Part shown: in pieces, positions 16,474-24,873 of the stretch
How the letters are laid out: every line of letters starts with the position of its first letter
Position numbering within the stretch: the first letter of the stretch is position 1
Assembly (NCBI RefSeq): GCF_002208135.1
Contig: NZ_CP021646.1
Span: 37,501 to 101,500, forward strand
Reading direction: 5' to 3'
DNA length: 64,000 bases
Source: Pseudoalteromonas piscicida
GTDB lineage: Bacteria > Pseudomonadota > Gammaproteobacteria > Enterobacterales > Alteromonadaceae
Translations under genes and position numbers: made by a program
The notes under the pieces: model-generated
Database searches by the model: none
Told to the model about the DNA's origin: nothing
Seen by the model: only the letters and a program-made list of their open reading frames with translations

Positions 16474-17925
16474 ATGAGTACAGTGATTCGACGCCAACAT
16501 TCCGCCTTTCTCTATCAGCAGGTGATCCAAATGATCTTGTCGATGGCAGAGCAAGAGTCTATTTTACCGGGCGAAAAGCTTCCCTCATTGCGTGTTATGG
16601 CGCAAAACTTAAATGTCAGTATCCCAACGGTAAAGCAGGCTTATCAAGCACTTGAAGATCAAGGAAAAGTGGTTGCCAAAGAGAAGTCCGGCTACTTTTT
16701 ATGCCACAGAGCTTCACACAACGACTCGCCAAAGCGTGCACGATTGCCTGCCAAACCTGTGGTGGTTAACAAGCAGGTGTTGATTGAACAAGTGTATAAA
16801 GGGATCCATCAGCCACATGCCATCCCTTTAGGCATCGCTAACCCTATTGCTATCGCTGGTACAGAGCAGGTTCTTGCCAAAATTATGCGCCGCGCAATGA
16901 AAGAAGCGGGGAATGAGCTCATCAATTATGGTCCTATGGATGGTTTAGATAGCTTAAAAAAGCAAATCGTGCGGCGTTATTTGGATATGGGCTTAGCAAT
17001 AGATATGGACGAAGTGGTGATCACCAATGGCGCGCAAGAAGCACTAGCGATTGCGTTACAAGCGGTGACTAAGCCCGGGGACGTGATAGCGATTGAGTCC
17101 CCCTGTTATTTTGGCATTGTTGAACTGGCTGAAAACTTAGGGTTAAAGGCCATTGAAATACCAGTTTGCCCGGATGATGGCATTTGGCTGAGCGACCTTG
17201 AACGGGCGCTTGAAAAGCATGATATTCGAGCTTGTGTGTTTTCTACCAGTATTAGTAACCCGCTTGGCAGTTTTATGCCAGATACGAGACGTGCGCAGCT
17301 GGTGGCGTTATTAGAGCAACGTGGCGTGGTGTTGATAGAAGACGATGTGTATGGGGATTTATATTTTACCGAGCAGCGTGGCATACCGGCACAAGCATTT
17401 AGCCACAAGGGCTTAGTGATCACATGTGCTTCTTTTTCAAAAACCGCAGCACCGAGCTATCGAGTAGGTTGGATGGTTGCCAGTCAATTTAGTGCAAAAG
17501 CAAAGCGTATAAAACGTGCGTTGAGTTGCTCGTCATCGTTAATGAATCAATGGGCATTGGCGGATTTTCTCAGCTCAGGGGGCTACGAGCGCCACTTAAA
17601 GCTGGTCCGCAAACGGTTAATTGAGAATCGAGATCGCATGATCCAAGCGGTGAATGTTGCATTTGGTCGTGAGGTAAGAGTCAGTCGCCCGCAAGGTGGT
17701 TGTGTACTGTGGTTAGACTTAGGCAAGCAAGTCGATGGTGCCTTGCTATTCCAAAAAGCCTTGGAGCGCGGGATCAGTATTACGCCTGGTACGCTATTTA
17801 GTGCCAGCAAAAAGTATCAAAATTGTATTCGTATCAGTTATGGTTTGCCGTGGGATGATTCGGTAGAGCAAGCGATTAAAACGCTGGGTGAGTTGGCTGA
17901 TGCACAAAGGAAAGGGTTGGCATAA
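16474..17925 (+). CDS. MocR-type regulator (GntR wHTH fused to aminotransferase domain)
   Basis: A 483-residue fusion. Residues ~8-75 form a GntR winged helix (LPGEKLPSLRVMAQNLNVSI, then PTVKQAYQALEDQGKV). Residues ~110-480 form a fold-type I aminotransferase domain with TNGAQEALAIALQA, the PLP Asp region IEDDVYGDL and Lys in SFSKTAAPSYRVGW. The ATG at 16474 gives the normal family N-terminus; 36 upstream codons in frame cover the operator and are unlikely. MocR proteins sense PLP or amino-compound adducts. The divergent EamA exporter is the likely target. Confidence 0.93.
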   Translation: MSTVIRRQHSAFLYQQVIQMILSMAEQESILPGEKLPSLRVMAQNLNVSIPTVKQAYQALEDQGKVVAKEKSGYFLCHRASHNDSPKRARLPAKPVVVNKQVLIEQVYKGIHQPHAIPLGIANPIAIAGTEQVLAKIMRRAMKEAGNELINYGPMDGLDSLKKQIVRRYLDMGLAIDMDEVVITNGAQEALAIALQAVTKPGDVIAIESPCYFGIVELAENLGLKAIEIPVCPDDGIWLSDLERALEKHDIRACVFSTSISNPLGSFMPDTRRAQLVALLEQRGVVLIEDDVYGDLYFTEQRGIPAQAFSHKGLVITCASFSKTAAPSYRVGWMVASQFSAKAKRIKRALSCSSSLMNQWALADFLSSGGYERHLKLVRKRLIENRDRMIQAVNVAFGREVRVSRPQGGCVLWLDLGKQVDGALLFQKALERGISITPGTLFSASKKYQNCIRISYGLPWDDSVEQAIKTLGELADAQRKGLA

Positions 17926-17953
17926 CTTATCCTAAATTAGGAGTAAGTTATGC
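17922..17953. terminator. Bidirectional hairpin between convergent genes
   Basis: ATAACTTA..CCTAA and TTAGG..TAAGTTAT form a long imperfect stem in the 38-base gap between the MocR gene and the DUF2884 gene. It is suited to end both transcripts. Confidence 0.6.
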
Positions 17954-17963
17954 CAATTTCAGA

Positions 17964-18749
17964 TTATTTAAATTTAAATAGTTGGTACTCCGACATTGCG
18001 GGGATAGACTTTGCGACAATGGCTTCGTTTTGCGCTATTTGCTCAAAGTCACCACACAGTGCGTCTGCTTTTTTCTCAATAGATTCTGCCTGTTGTTCAA
18101 CTTTGGTTTCGATTTGTGTTGCGAAGTTTTCCATACGTTGTTCAAAGCTGCTCATATCACCGTTTGAATCCGACATTTCGTTGCCAATCGCCACCAGTAA
18201 GCTACCTATCGATTGCATCATGGCACCTTGTACTGCAGTCTCAATTTTCTCTTCAAACTGATTATCGAAATTTTGGCCAAACTCATTAAAGGTTTGCTTG
18301 CCCATCACAAATGCACCTTGCTGATAAAACGTATTTTGCACTTCCGTTTCGAGGTCGTCGATCACAGCATGAATGCTATCTAAACTGGTTAAATTAAAGG
18401 TTTGCGCCACTTCATTAAGGGCAACGCCCGCTAACTTTATGCCCTCAAAGGCAATGTCAGCCACTTGTGGTAGGCGGCCTCTTAGTTCATCACCATATTG
18501 CGTGAGCATCGTTTTTTGCTGCGTATTGAGTGCGATGCGCTCGCCATTGAGTATTAGTTCGCCGAGGTTGTTGATTTCAGCTGTTCTGTTTTTGGCCGTT
18601 GTGATCACCAAGTTATCAGGGGTGATCCTAACGTCATTCTGAAATTCTACTTCACAATTGTCACCACTAAACGTGATGTTATTTTTTTCGTGTGCAGCGA
18701 CGGTGGTTGTCATCATCGTTGCTGCAGTTAGTAGTAAAATTTTATTCAT
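17964..18749 (-). CDS. YggN-like (DUF2884) exported protein
   Basis: A 261-residue protein with a signal peptide (residues 1-19, ending TVAAH). DUF2884-type features follow: an early CEVEFQNDVRITPDNLVI segment and LILNGERIALNTQQKTMLTQYGDELRGRLP. The C-terminal half is helical, Gln/Glu-rich and probably coiled coil (MENFATQIETKVEQQAESIEKK). It is predicted periplasmic. Function is unknown in the E. coli homologue YggN as well. Confidence 0.85.
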   Translation of the reverse strand: MNKILLLTAATMMTTTVAAHEKNNITFSGDNCEVEFQNDVRITPDNLVITTAKNRTAEINNLGELILNGERIALNTQQKTMLTQYGDELRGRLPQVADIAFEGIKLAGVALNEVAQTFNLTSLDSIHAVIDDLETEVQNTFYQQGAFVMGKQTFNEFGQNFDNQFEEKIETAVQGAMMQSIGSLLVAIGNEMSDSNGDMSSFEQRMENFATQIETKVEQQAESIEKKADALCGDFEQIAQNEAIVAKSIPAMSEYQLFKFK

Positions 18750-19037
18750 GGTCGATCCTTATTGGCTCAGTTGTATGATTGTTGTTACAAGAACAATGCC
18801 AAATATGAATAACATTAAAATCAATGTGTTATGTTTTTGCATTGAAATTTAATGTGCTATAAAAGTGATGGAATTGACTAAAATATAGTTGTTTTTGTCA
18901 AAATGAATTAGGCAATAAAAAATTTTTATTGTAAGGATAAGAAACTCTCACTTTTCAGAATGACAATTTAGCGCTAAATAGTGATCTTGAGAGACGGCTC
19001 TCATTTTATTAATGACTATTTAATTTTGGAGTTAGTT
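18750..19037. other. AT-rich intergenic region
   Basis: No gene was found. Only a small palindrome, ATTTAGCGCTAAAT (18966-18979), stands out. The region probably contains the divergent promoters of the YggN-like gene and the 61-residue gene. Confidence 0.4.
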
Positions 19038-19223
19038 GTGGGTAAGACATTCTCTTACGATGCGCTTGATGATGATTTTGCAGACGATGAATTTGAAAAG
19101 TTGGGTCGTAACCAACATGACAAGCAAAAACGTAAAGTCAAAAGAAAGCTAGACGACTACTTAGAGCAAAAACGCCTACGTAGAAATCTAGGCGATGATG
19201 ATTTCGACTACATTGATGATTGA
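19038..19223 (+). CDS. Small charged protein, PA3496-family-like
   Basis: A 61-residue protein with an acidic N-terminus (YDALDDDFADDEFEKL), a basic centre (KQKRKVKRKLDDYLEQKRLRR) and an acidic tail (DDDFDYIDD). This layout resembles the small PA3496-type proteins annotated as putative envelope-integrity factors; the match is from memory. The GTG start at 19038 follows GGAG at 19028-19031. An in-frame ATG at 18981 lacks a ribosome site. It is followed by a clear terminator. Confidence 0.65.
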   Translation: MGKTFSYDALDDDFADDEFEKLGRNQHDKQKRKVKRKLDDYLEQKRLRRNLGDDDFDYIDD

Positions 19224-19376
19224 TCACTAGGCGTCATCTACGAGTCTAGCACCGACAGTAACTCAATTTGGCTGTGTGATAAAGCAGGGCAGTGAGTTGT
19301 TGGGTGTGATGTCTGAGCTACTAGTTACTGTCTCGTTGGTGATAGCCAAGCAAGTGACGAGATATTCAGATAGTAA

Positions 19377-19408
19377 GCAGCCGCAAATATGCGGCTGTTT
19401 TGTTTTTA
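19377..19408 (+). terminator. Rho-independent terminator
   Basis: CAGCCGCAAATATGCGGCTG is followed by TTTTGTTTTT on the + strand. It ends the transcript of the 61-residue gene and lies just beyond the cytochrome c' stop on the other strand. Confidence 0.8.
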
Positions 19409-19419
19409 TACGATTGGTA

Positions 19420-19866
19420 TTAATCTTTGAAAGATTTATGGCAGTCTTTACAGCCTTTTGCCCAATCTTTAAATGCAGAAGCAATCAGCTTTTTGTCGCC
19501 AGAGTCAGCTGCAACAGCCAGTGCTTGAGCATACTCGGCAAATTGCTTGGCTTTACCATCGAACTCAGCTCTGTTTGACCAAACGGCTGGTAGGGCATCA
19601 GTATTGCCTTTGTCAGAACCGTCGATAAATGCTTCCCAAGGCATTTGCGATAATTGCGCAGCATTGTGAGCACGTTGCTTAAATACTTCTGCATCAAATG
19701 GCACTTTGCCTTTTAGCATGTCGCCCATATTGCCAATCTGGAAACGGATCAATTGGAAAGACGCTTGGCGGTATTCAATCGCATCTTCAGCCGATTCAAA
19801 CATCGTGTTAGCTTGTGCTGTCGCTGCAAGGCAGCTAAATAGTGTGACGGTAAGTAGTTTCTTCAT
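19420..19866 (-). CDS. Cytochrome c'
   Basis: A 148-residue periplasmic cytochrome. It has a signal peptide (residues 1-19, ending AQAN), a four-helix bundle body beginning AIEYRQASFQLIRFQIGNMGDMLKG, and a single C-terminal haem-binding motif CKDCH (about residues 139-143). The C-terminal CxxCH is diagnostic for the c' class. Members are linked to nitric-oxide binding and protection. No partner gene is adjacent. Confidence 0.93.
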   Translation of the reverse strand: MKKLLTVTLFSCLAATAQANTMFESAEDAIEYRQASFQLIRFQIGNMGDMLKGKVPFDAEVFKQRAHNAAQLSQMPWEAFIDGSDKGNTDALPAVWSNRAEFDGKAKQFAEYAQALAVAADSGDKKLIASAFKDWAKGCKDCHKSFKD

Positions 19867-19967
19867 AGTAAACCCCTAATATTTTTCCCTATTTTCAATG
19901 TAAATTACAAATATAATCAAACAATTGCGATAAGTTCCCTGTGATGGAGGAAACTAGTTTCAAATAA

Positions 19968-20432
19968 TCAGCTCTCGATGTCTTTGAATATCATGCCCCT
20001 GCGCATACTGCGGGTGGCTAGAAAGATTTCTCCAAGTAACGAGACAAACGCGCCAATAAGCAGCACCATAGCGGCGATAAAACAAGACGATAAAGTAATG
20101 CCCAATGGCATACTGTACAAGTGTGACATGAACAGCAGCATAACCACTGCACACACAAGCAACGCACTGAGTACACTCATGCTAAATGCAACGTGAATAA
20201 AGCGAGACCGTTTTAACAGCGCGCGCATTTCGCGGCTAAAGTGCATTTTGAGCTCTTCATCTTGCGTGGTATTGATCTTTCTATCAAGTAAGCGAGCCCT
20301 ATCTGTGATCCGTGCTAAGCGATTTGATAGTACTCCTAAGGTCGCAGCAATACCCGTAATTAAAAATACAGGAGCAACGGCGGTCTGGATAACTTTGGCC
20401 ATCGTGAGAATGCTAACGACTTCTGGATTCAT
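19968..20432 (-). CDS. DUF2721 family membrane protein
   Basis: A 154-residue protein with an N-terminal helix (VIQTAVAPVFLITGIAATLGVLSNRL) followed by a charged stretch RLARITDRARLLDR. Two further helices lie at about residues 80-102 and 108-132. The arrangement and the N.RL.RI.DRAR motif fit DUF2721. It is an integral inner-membrane protein of unknown role. It is 12 bases downstream of the TlpA-like lipoprotein gene and probably co-transcribed with it. Confidence 0.85.
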   Translation of the reverse strand: MNPEVVSILTMAKVIQTAVAPVFLITGIAATLGVLSNRLARITDRARLLDRKINTTQDEELKMHFSREMRALLKRSRFIHVAFSMSVLSALLVCAVVMLLFMSHLYSMPLGITLSSCFIAAMVLLIGAFVSLLGEIFLATRSMRRGMIFKDIES

Positions 20433-20444
20433 ATAGTTACCTCG

Positions 20445-20957
20445 TTAATTCCAGTTTAGTTTTGATAAGGTGTTGGGTTGCTCACCGATGAGGGTTTGCA
20501 TCACTTGATTGTGTTCATCAAGCAATATGACTCGTGGAATGCCTTTGTTGGCATAGGTGTTGTAAATATCTCGATTAGGGTCGGCAACAAAATGGACGGG
20601 CAATTGCATGGTTTCGTTGAATTGCTCAAGCGTAGTGTTCGTTTCTTCTCGGCCAATGGCAACGATGGTTAAATCGGCTCGGGTTAATAATTCAGATTGT
20701 TTTAGTTCACTCAACAAACGTTGTGAATCAGAGCACCAAGTCGCGAATAAAATCACGAGTTTTTTGTGTTTAGCATCGAACCTAAGGGCTTGGTTTTTGA
20801 TATCCGTAAATTGCAAGTGCTTGAAGGTGTCGCCAGCATGGATATAGGTCTCATAGCCATCTTCTGTTTTTGGTTGCGCTTCGTTAGAGGCTTTGCAGCC
20901 ACTTAATCCGGTAGCGAGTATGGTACTAAGTAGTAACATTTTTATTGTTGTTTTCAT
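20445..20957 (-). CDS. TlpA-like thioredoxin-fold lipoprotein with a single active-site Cys
   Basis: A 170-residue lipoprotein (lipobox LSGC near residue 20). It has a thioredoxin/AhpC-TSA-like fold: the beta strand LVILFATWCSDSQRLLSEL carries the active-site region, and the cis-Pro loop is NKGIPRVILLDEHNQV. The usual CxxC is reduced to WCSDS, so one active-site cysteine remains. That favours a peroxidase-, adapter- or monothiol-type role over disulphide oxidoreduction. ATG 20957 follows AGGGA; the longer frame to 21002 lacks a signal peptide. Confidence 0.85.
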   Translation of the reverse strand: MKTTIKMLLLSTILATGLSGCKASNEAQPKTEDGYETYIHAGDTFKHLQFTDIKNQALRFDAKHKKLVILFATWCSDSQRLLSELKQSELLTRADLTIVAIGREETNTTLEQFNETMQLPVHFVADPNRDIYNTYANKGIPRVILLDEHNQVMQTLIGEQPNTLSKLNWN

Positions 20958-21063
20958 GCCTATCCCTTGTTTCCATGTCAGTGTTTTTGAAGTCTTGCGC
21001 ATATTTCAGTATATTGCCCGACTTAGGTGATTTCTTAAAGTCCAATTTCTTATAGCCGTTGAT

Positions 21064-21492
21064 ATGATTTACCTTTCTTTATTTGGGCTTGCTTTTATTG
21101 CCGCAACCTTATTACCTGCGTCGTCGGAGCTGGCATTGAGTGGGCTCGTTGTGAAACAACAAGGCGAATTAGTTTGGTTATGGCTGGCTGCGACAACGGG
21201 TAATTTACTTGGTAGCTGTGTGAACTATTATCTTGGTTGGTTTATCGCTAAATGGCGGGATAAGCGCTGGTTTCCGGTTTCTCAACGGCAATACGACAAG
21301 GCTTGCGGGTTGTTTAATCGTTACGGCAAGTTTTCATTGCTATTTGCTTGGCTGCCCATAGTCGGAGATCCTTTGACTGTGGTAGCGGGGTCTTTACGAA
21401 CCTCTTTTGGGTGGTTTTTTGTGTTAGTCGCGCTCGGTAAAGGCGCCCGTTATGCACTGGTGATTTACCTTGCCCTACAGGTGATTTCTTAA
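21064..21492 (+). CDS. YqaA family (SNARE-associated/DedA-like) membrane protein
   Basis: A 142-residue membrane protein. It has PASSELALSGLVV near the N-terminus, the GNLLGSCVNYYLGW helix, and the re-entrant segment FAWLPIVGDPLTVVAGSLR. All three are characteristic of YqaA, a short relative of the DedA/VTT family of putative lipid scramblases. It is convergent with folX, with no clear terminator in the 39-base gap. Confidence 0.9.
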   Translation: MIYLSLFGLAFIAATLLPASSELALSGLVVKQQGELVWLWLAATTGNLLGSCVNYYLGWFIAKWRDKRWFPVSQRQYDKACGLFNRYGKFSLLFAWLPIVGDPLTVVAGSLRTSFGWFFVLVALGKGARYALVIYLALQVIS

Positions 21493-21531
21493 CACCAGAA
21501 GGCAAGGAAGAGAATATCGAAGTCAGATCGC

Positions 21532-21894
21532 TTAGTTCCTGTACCAATCAAGTGTGAGTGATACTGAGTCAGCAAACCGTAAAGCGTGTGGTTTATCTAC
21601 GGTGACTTTCGCGTACGTCACGTCTTGATGTTGATGACATTCAGTGAGTATGTCTGCCACTAATTTCTCAAGTAACAAAAAATGCCCTTCTTCTACCAGT
21701 GTGATGACAGCTTTGGTCACCGTTTTGTAGTTAAGCGCGTGAGCCACGTTATCATGATCTAAACATGCCGTATCCGCTGGGTAGTGAATTTCAATATTGA
21801 TCACCACATCTTGCTTTTTTTCCCGCTCCTCGGGATTAAAACCAATAAAGGTACGTAGCCTTAAATTCGTCACCTTAATAATGGCATTCGACAT
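21532..21894 (-). CDS. folX: Dihydroneopterin triphosphate 2'-epimerase
   Basis: A 120-residue T-fold enzyme converting dihydroneopterin triphosphate to dihydromonapterin triphosphate. It is strikingly like E. coli FolX: IKVTNLRLRTFIGFNPEE, DVVINIEIHYPAD, ALNYKTVTK, LLEKLV and DKPHALRFADSVSLTL. This separates it from FolB aldolases. It is the last gene of folM-folE-folX, 7 bases after folE. Confidence 0.95.
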   Translation of the reverse strand: MSNAIIKVTNLRLRTFIGFNPEEREKKQDVVINIEIHYPADTACLDHDNVAHALNYKTVTKAVITLVEEGHFLLLEKLVADILTECHQHQDVTYAKVTVDKPHALRFADSVSLTLDWYRN

Positions 21895-21901
21895 AGCGTG
21901 C

Positions 21902-22456
21902 TTATCCTTTCACTAACTGTAAAAATTCGTTGCGGGTTTTGGGGTCGCTTCTGAAGTTACCAAGCATGACAGACGTTCGCATGCTAGAATTTTGTTTTTC
22001 AACCCCACGCATCATCATACACATATGTTTGGCTTCAACGATCACGCCAACGCCTTTTGCGCCGGTGACTTCCTCAACGGCCTTGGCGATTTGATGAGTT
22101 AGCTGTTCTTGGATTTGAAAACGTCGGGCAAACATATCAACAATGCGGGCAAATTTAGACAAGCCAAGCACTTTACCGTTAGGTATATAAGCGATGTGAC
22201 AACGGCCAACGAAAGGTAGAAGGTGATGCTCACACATAGAGTACAACTCTATATCTTGGACCAGCACCATATCATCGGCATCCGAGCTGAATACCGCGTT
22301 GTTGGTGATTTCATCCAGTGTTTGACGGTAACCCTGAGTCAGATATTCCATCGCTTTCGCTGCGCGCTTTGGTGTGTCTAGTAATCCTTCGCGGTCTGCA
22401 TCTTCGCCCACTGCTTCAATAATTGTTTTATAACTTTGTTGTAATTTGTCTTGCAT
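21902..22456 (-). CDS. folE: GTP cyclohydrolase I
   Basis: A 184-residue enzyme making 7,8-dihydroneopterin triphosphate from GTP, the first step of folate and pterin synthesis. The zinc site is complete (Cys-Glu-His-His in [11 protein letters not shown] and the later Cys in [12 protein letters not shown]). The [20 protein letters not shown] signature is intact. It sits between folM and folX, 6 bases after folM, so the operon is dedicated to (tetrahydro)monapterin. Confidence 0.97.
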   Translation of the reverse strand: MQDKLQQSYKTIIEAVGEDADREGLLDTPKRAAKAMEYLTQGYRQTLDEITNNAVFSSDADDMVLVQDIELYSMCEHHLLPFVGRCHIAYIPNGKVLGLSKFARIVDMFARRFQIQEQLTHQIAKAVEEVTGAKGVGVIVEAKHMCMMMRGVEKQNSSMRTSVMLGNFRSDPKTRNEFLQLVKG

Positions 22457-22462
22457 AATGCG

Positions 22463-23179
22463 TTACCTCAAATGGCGGCCACCGTCGATTTGTACCGTGC
22501 GTCCTGTCATATAGTTGCTGGAGAGTATCATGTCGACACTATTGATAACTTCTTTGCTACCAGGCTCAATTCCCATAATAGACTTTTTCAAGGTTTTTGC
22601 CTTGTACTCATCACTATCGTCTTGATTAAAGATGATAAGCGAAGGTGCAATGCTATTCACTTTGATGTCAGGTGCAAACTTAGCGGCAAATGACCGAGTT
22701 AGGTTATCCAATGCTGCTTTACTCGCGGCATAGGCAATGTGTTTTGGACTGCCTTTTTCTACTACATAGTCAGTAATATGGATCACATCACTTACATCAT
22801 CGTTTGCTGTCAATAAGTCGCTCAAGGTATGATTGAGCAAATAAGGGACTTTAGCGTGGATCCGCATCATATTGTCGAATAATGCTGAAAAATCAGGATT
22901 GTTGGCTTCACAATCCCAGCTCGATGCATTGTGGATGATGGCGCTGAGCGCGCCGGTATGGGCACGAATTTGGTCGTTAAGCTGCGTGATTGCTTCTGGC
23001 TCGTCAAAATCTGCCTTGATACAAATAGCACCTTGCGATGCTAGTTCATTGATAACTTGGTGTTTGGTGCGATACGTCAATATGACGGCTTGCTGTTTAG
23101 CGAGAAAGTGTTTCACCAAAGCAAGTCCAATGCGCTGTGCGCCACCAGTAATTAAAATAGGTGCAGCTGCAGGGCTCAT
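22463..23179 (-). CDS. folM: Dihydromonapterin reductase
   Basis: A 238-residue short-chain dehydrogenase. The NAD(P)-binding motif is ITGGAQRIGLALV. The catalytic Tyr-Lys is in IAYAASKAALDNLT, and PSLI/GRTVQIDGGRHLR is at the C-terminus. Together with folE and folX it identifies FolM, which makes tetrahydromonapterin, the cofactor of phenylalanine hydroxylase in several gammaproteobacteria. No phhA lies in this window. Confidence 0.9.
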   Translation of the reverse strand: MSPAAAPILITGGAQRIGLALVKHFLAKQQAVILTYRTKHQVINELASQGAICIKADFDEPEAITQLNDQIRAHTGALSAIIHNASSWDCEANNPDFSALFDNMMRIHAKVPYLLNHTLSDLLTANDDVSDVIHITDYVVEKGSPKHIAYAASKAALDNLTRSFAAKFAPDIKVNSIAPSLIIFNQDDSDEYKAKTLKKSIMGIEPGSKEVINSVDMILSSNYMTGRTVQIDGGRHLR

Positions 23180-23213
23180 AAGTTAATCACCTTGTGAATT
23201 GATATATTAGGGG

Positions 23214-23247
23214 TGGCAGGGCGAATAATTAGTTATCTCCTGCCAGC
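23214..23247 (-). terminator. Hairpin after nadE
   Basis: TGGCAGG and CCTGCCA form a 7-bp stem just beyond the nadE stop. The loop is long (~18 bases) and there is no T-run, so it is weak evidence for termination. Confidence 0.35.
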
Positions 23248-23251
23248 AATA

Positions 23252-24088
23252 CTATTGTTCGTCGTACACCGTAGGAATTGGTTGACGCTTGTGTTGAGTG
23301 CGCTGATAGATAGCAATAAGCTTTTCACTCACTTCACTGCTAACGGGCTTACCTTCAAGGAAGTCATCTATATTGTCATAACTAAGTCCCAGCGCTTCTT
23401 CGTCGGAAAGGCCTGGGCGGTCGCATTCGAGATCTGCCGTTGGCACTTTATGTACCAATCCAGCTGGCGCTCCGAGAAAAGCAGCCAGTGCGCGAACTTG
23501 GCGTTTTGACAAGCCAAACAAGGGCGCCAAGTCACAGGCGCCGTCACCAAACTTAGTGTAAAAGCCTGTAATGTTTTCAGCGCTGTGATCAGTGCCGACC
23601 ACTAAGCCGCGAGTCAGGCCCGCAATTTCGTACTGCGCTACCATGCGCTGGCGTGCTTTTACGTTTCCTTTAATAAAATCCACGCTGGCTTGTGATGGCA
23701 ATGGAATGTTGCCACCTGCCATTGATGCAAGCGCTTGCTCGTGCATGGCATCGGCCGCAGGTTTGATATTGACTGTTAAGCGCTGACTTGGTTGGATAAA
23801 CTCGAGTGCAAGTTGCGCTTCATCTTCATCAGCTTGAACACCATACGGTAAGCGCATGGCAATAAATTTATAAGCCCCAGTACCATGCTCAGCATTGAGT
23901 TCATCAATAGCCAGCTGGCAAAGGCGTCCACAGGTTGACGAATCAACCCCTCCGCTTATGCCAAGCACAAGGGTGAAGCAGCCAGAGGCTTGTAATCGTG
24001 CTTTTAAAAATGAGACACGTCGTTTGACTTCAAATTCTGGGTCAATAATTGGCTGAACTTTCATTTCGGCCATGATTGCTTCACGCAT
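23252..24088 (-). CDS. nadE: NH3-dependent NAD+ synthetase
   Basis: A 278-residue enzyme that amidates deamido-NAD to NAD with ammonia and ATP. The PP-loop motif [14 protein letters not shown] is near residue 44. [24 protein letters not shown] and the [18 protein letters not shown] segment are typical of short bacterial NadE without a glutaminase domain. It is upstream of the fol genes on the same strand but separated by 70 bases. Confidence 0.96.
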   Translation of the reverse strand: MREAIMAEMKVQPIIDPEFEVKRRVSFLKARLQASGCFTLVLGISGGVDSSTCGRLCQLAIDELNAEHGTGAYKFIAMRLPYGVQADEDEAQLALEFIQPSQRLTVNIKPAADAMHEQALASMAGGNIPLPSQASVDFIKGNVKARQRMVAQYEIAGLTRGLVVGTDHSAENITGFYTKFGDGACDLAPLFGLSKRQVRALAAFLGAPAGLVHKVPTADLECDRPGLSDEEALGLSYDNIDDFLEGKPVSSEVSEKLIAIYQRTQHKRQPIPTVYDEQ

Positions 24089-24148
24089 ACAGGTTCCTCA
24101 ATACTATCGGGGCGATAAACTTCTATTATGTTGGTGCTGGCGCGCTTT

Positions 24149-24778
24149 TTAAAGCCCTAAATGTGCTTTGATGGTGGCGAGTTCTTGCTTTAATTGTTCG
24201 ACCTCAGCAATCAAGCTTTCGATTTCGCTGTCATTTTGTGTGCAGGTCAACGGCTCTGGCGACGTTGCTGCTGGTTCAACTACTTGATCGCCAAACAAGT
24301 GTTGATATCGACTTTCTCGCTTTCCTGGCTCTCTGGCAAGCTTAACCACATAATCATGTTCTTGCATCGCACTTAATGTCGATTCAACGTCCTGTACGGA
24401 GCTAAATTCTGCGAGACGGTTGCTGCGGGTGCGCAGTTCGCCTGGGGTTTGTGGTCCACGCAGTAACAACAAGCAGATAATCGCTTTTTGTTTTGCGTTG
24501 ACTTTAAGCTGGCCAAAATCACTGTTACAAAAGCGTTGGCTATACTTGTCGACGCGACCAGACAGCCCTTCGTCGCAGGTAATTAAGCGTTTTTCTTGTA
24601 GGCGAGTCAGTGTGTCTAGCACGTCATTTTGCGAGAGTTCCATCACCGGCTCGCGATTCGACTTTTGATTGCACGCATTCGTGAGGCCGTTGAGTGACAT
24701 CGGATATTGTTCTGGGGTGGTGACTTGCTTTTCGATTAAGCTACCCAGTACACGTTGCTCTTGAGTATCTAATTGCAT
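24149..24778 (-). CDS. YceH family protein (DUF480)
   Basis: A 209-residue protein with the very conserved YceH start (LDTQEQRVLGSLIEKQVTTP, then EQYPMSLNGL.NACNQKSNR). Two winged-helix-like halves follow. A C-terminal coiled coil (SEIESLIAEVEQLKQELATI) ends the protein. The molecular function is unknown. The ATG at 24778 is the canonical start. Confidence 0.93.
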   Translation of the reverse strand: MQLDTQEQRVLGSLIEKQVTTPEQYPMSLNGLTNACNQKSNREPVMELSQNDVLDTLTRLQEKRLITCDEGLSGRVDKYSQRFCNSDFGQLKVNAKQKAIICLLLLRGPQTPGELRTRSNRLAEFSSVQDVESTLSAMQEHDYVVKLAREPGKRESRYQHLFGDQVVEPAATSPEPLTCTQNDSEIESLIAEVEQLKQELATIKAHLGL

Positions 24779-24873
24779 CACTTTCCTTATTTTTGTTGTT
24801 GCTGATGAGGTGAATAACACCGTCTTGATAGTAGCAATATAATACCAATACGTGGTGCAGCAAAGTGCGTAAG

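Noticed and set aside
19276..19578. 100-codon frame on the + strand
   Set aside because: It is antisense to the cytochrome c' gene and crosses a strong terminator.
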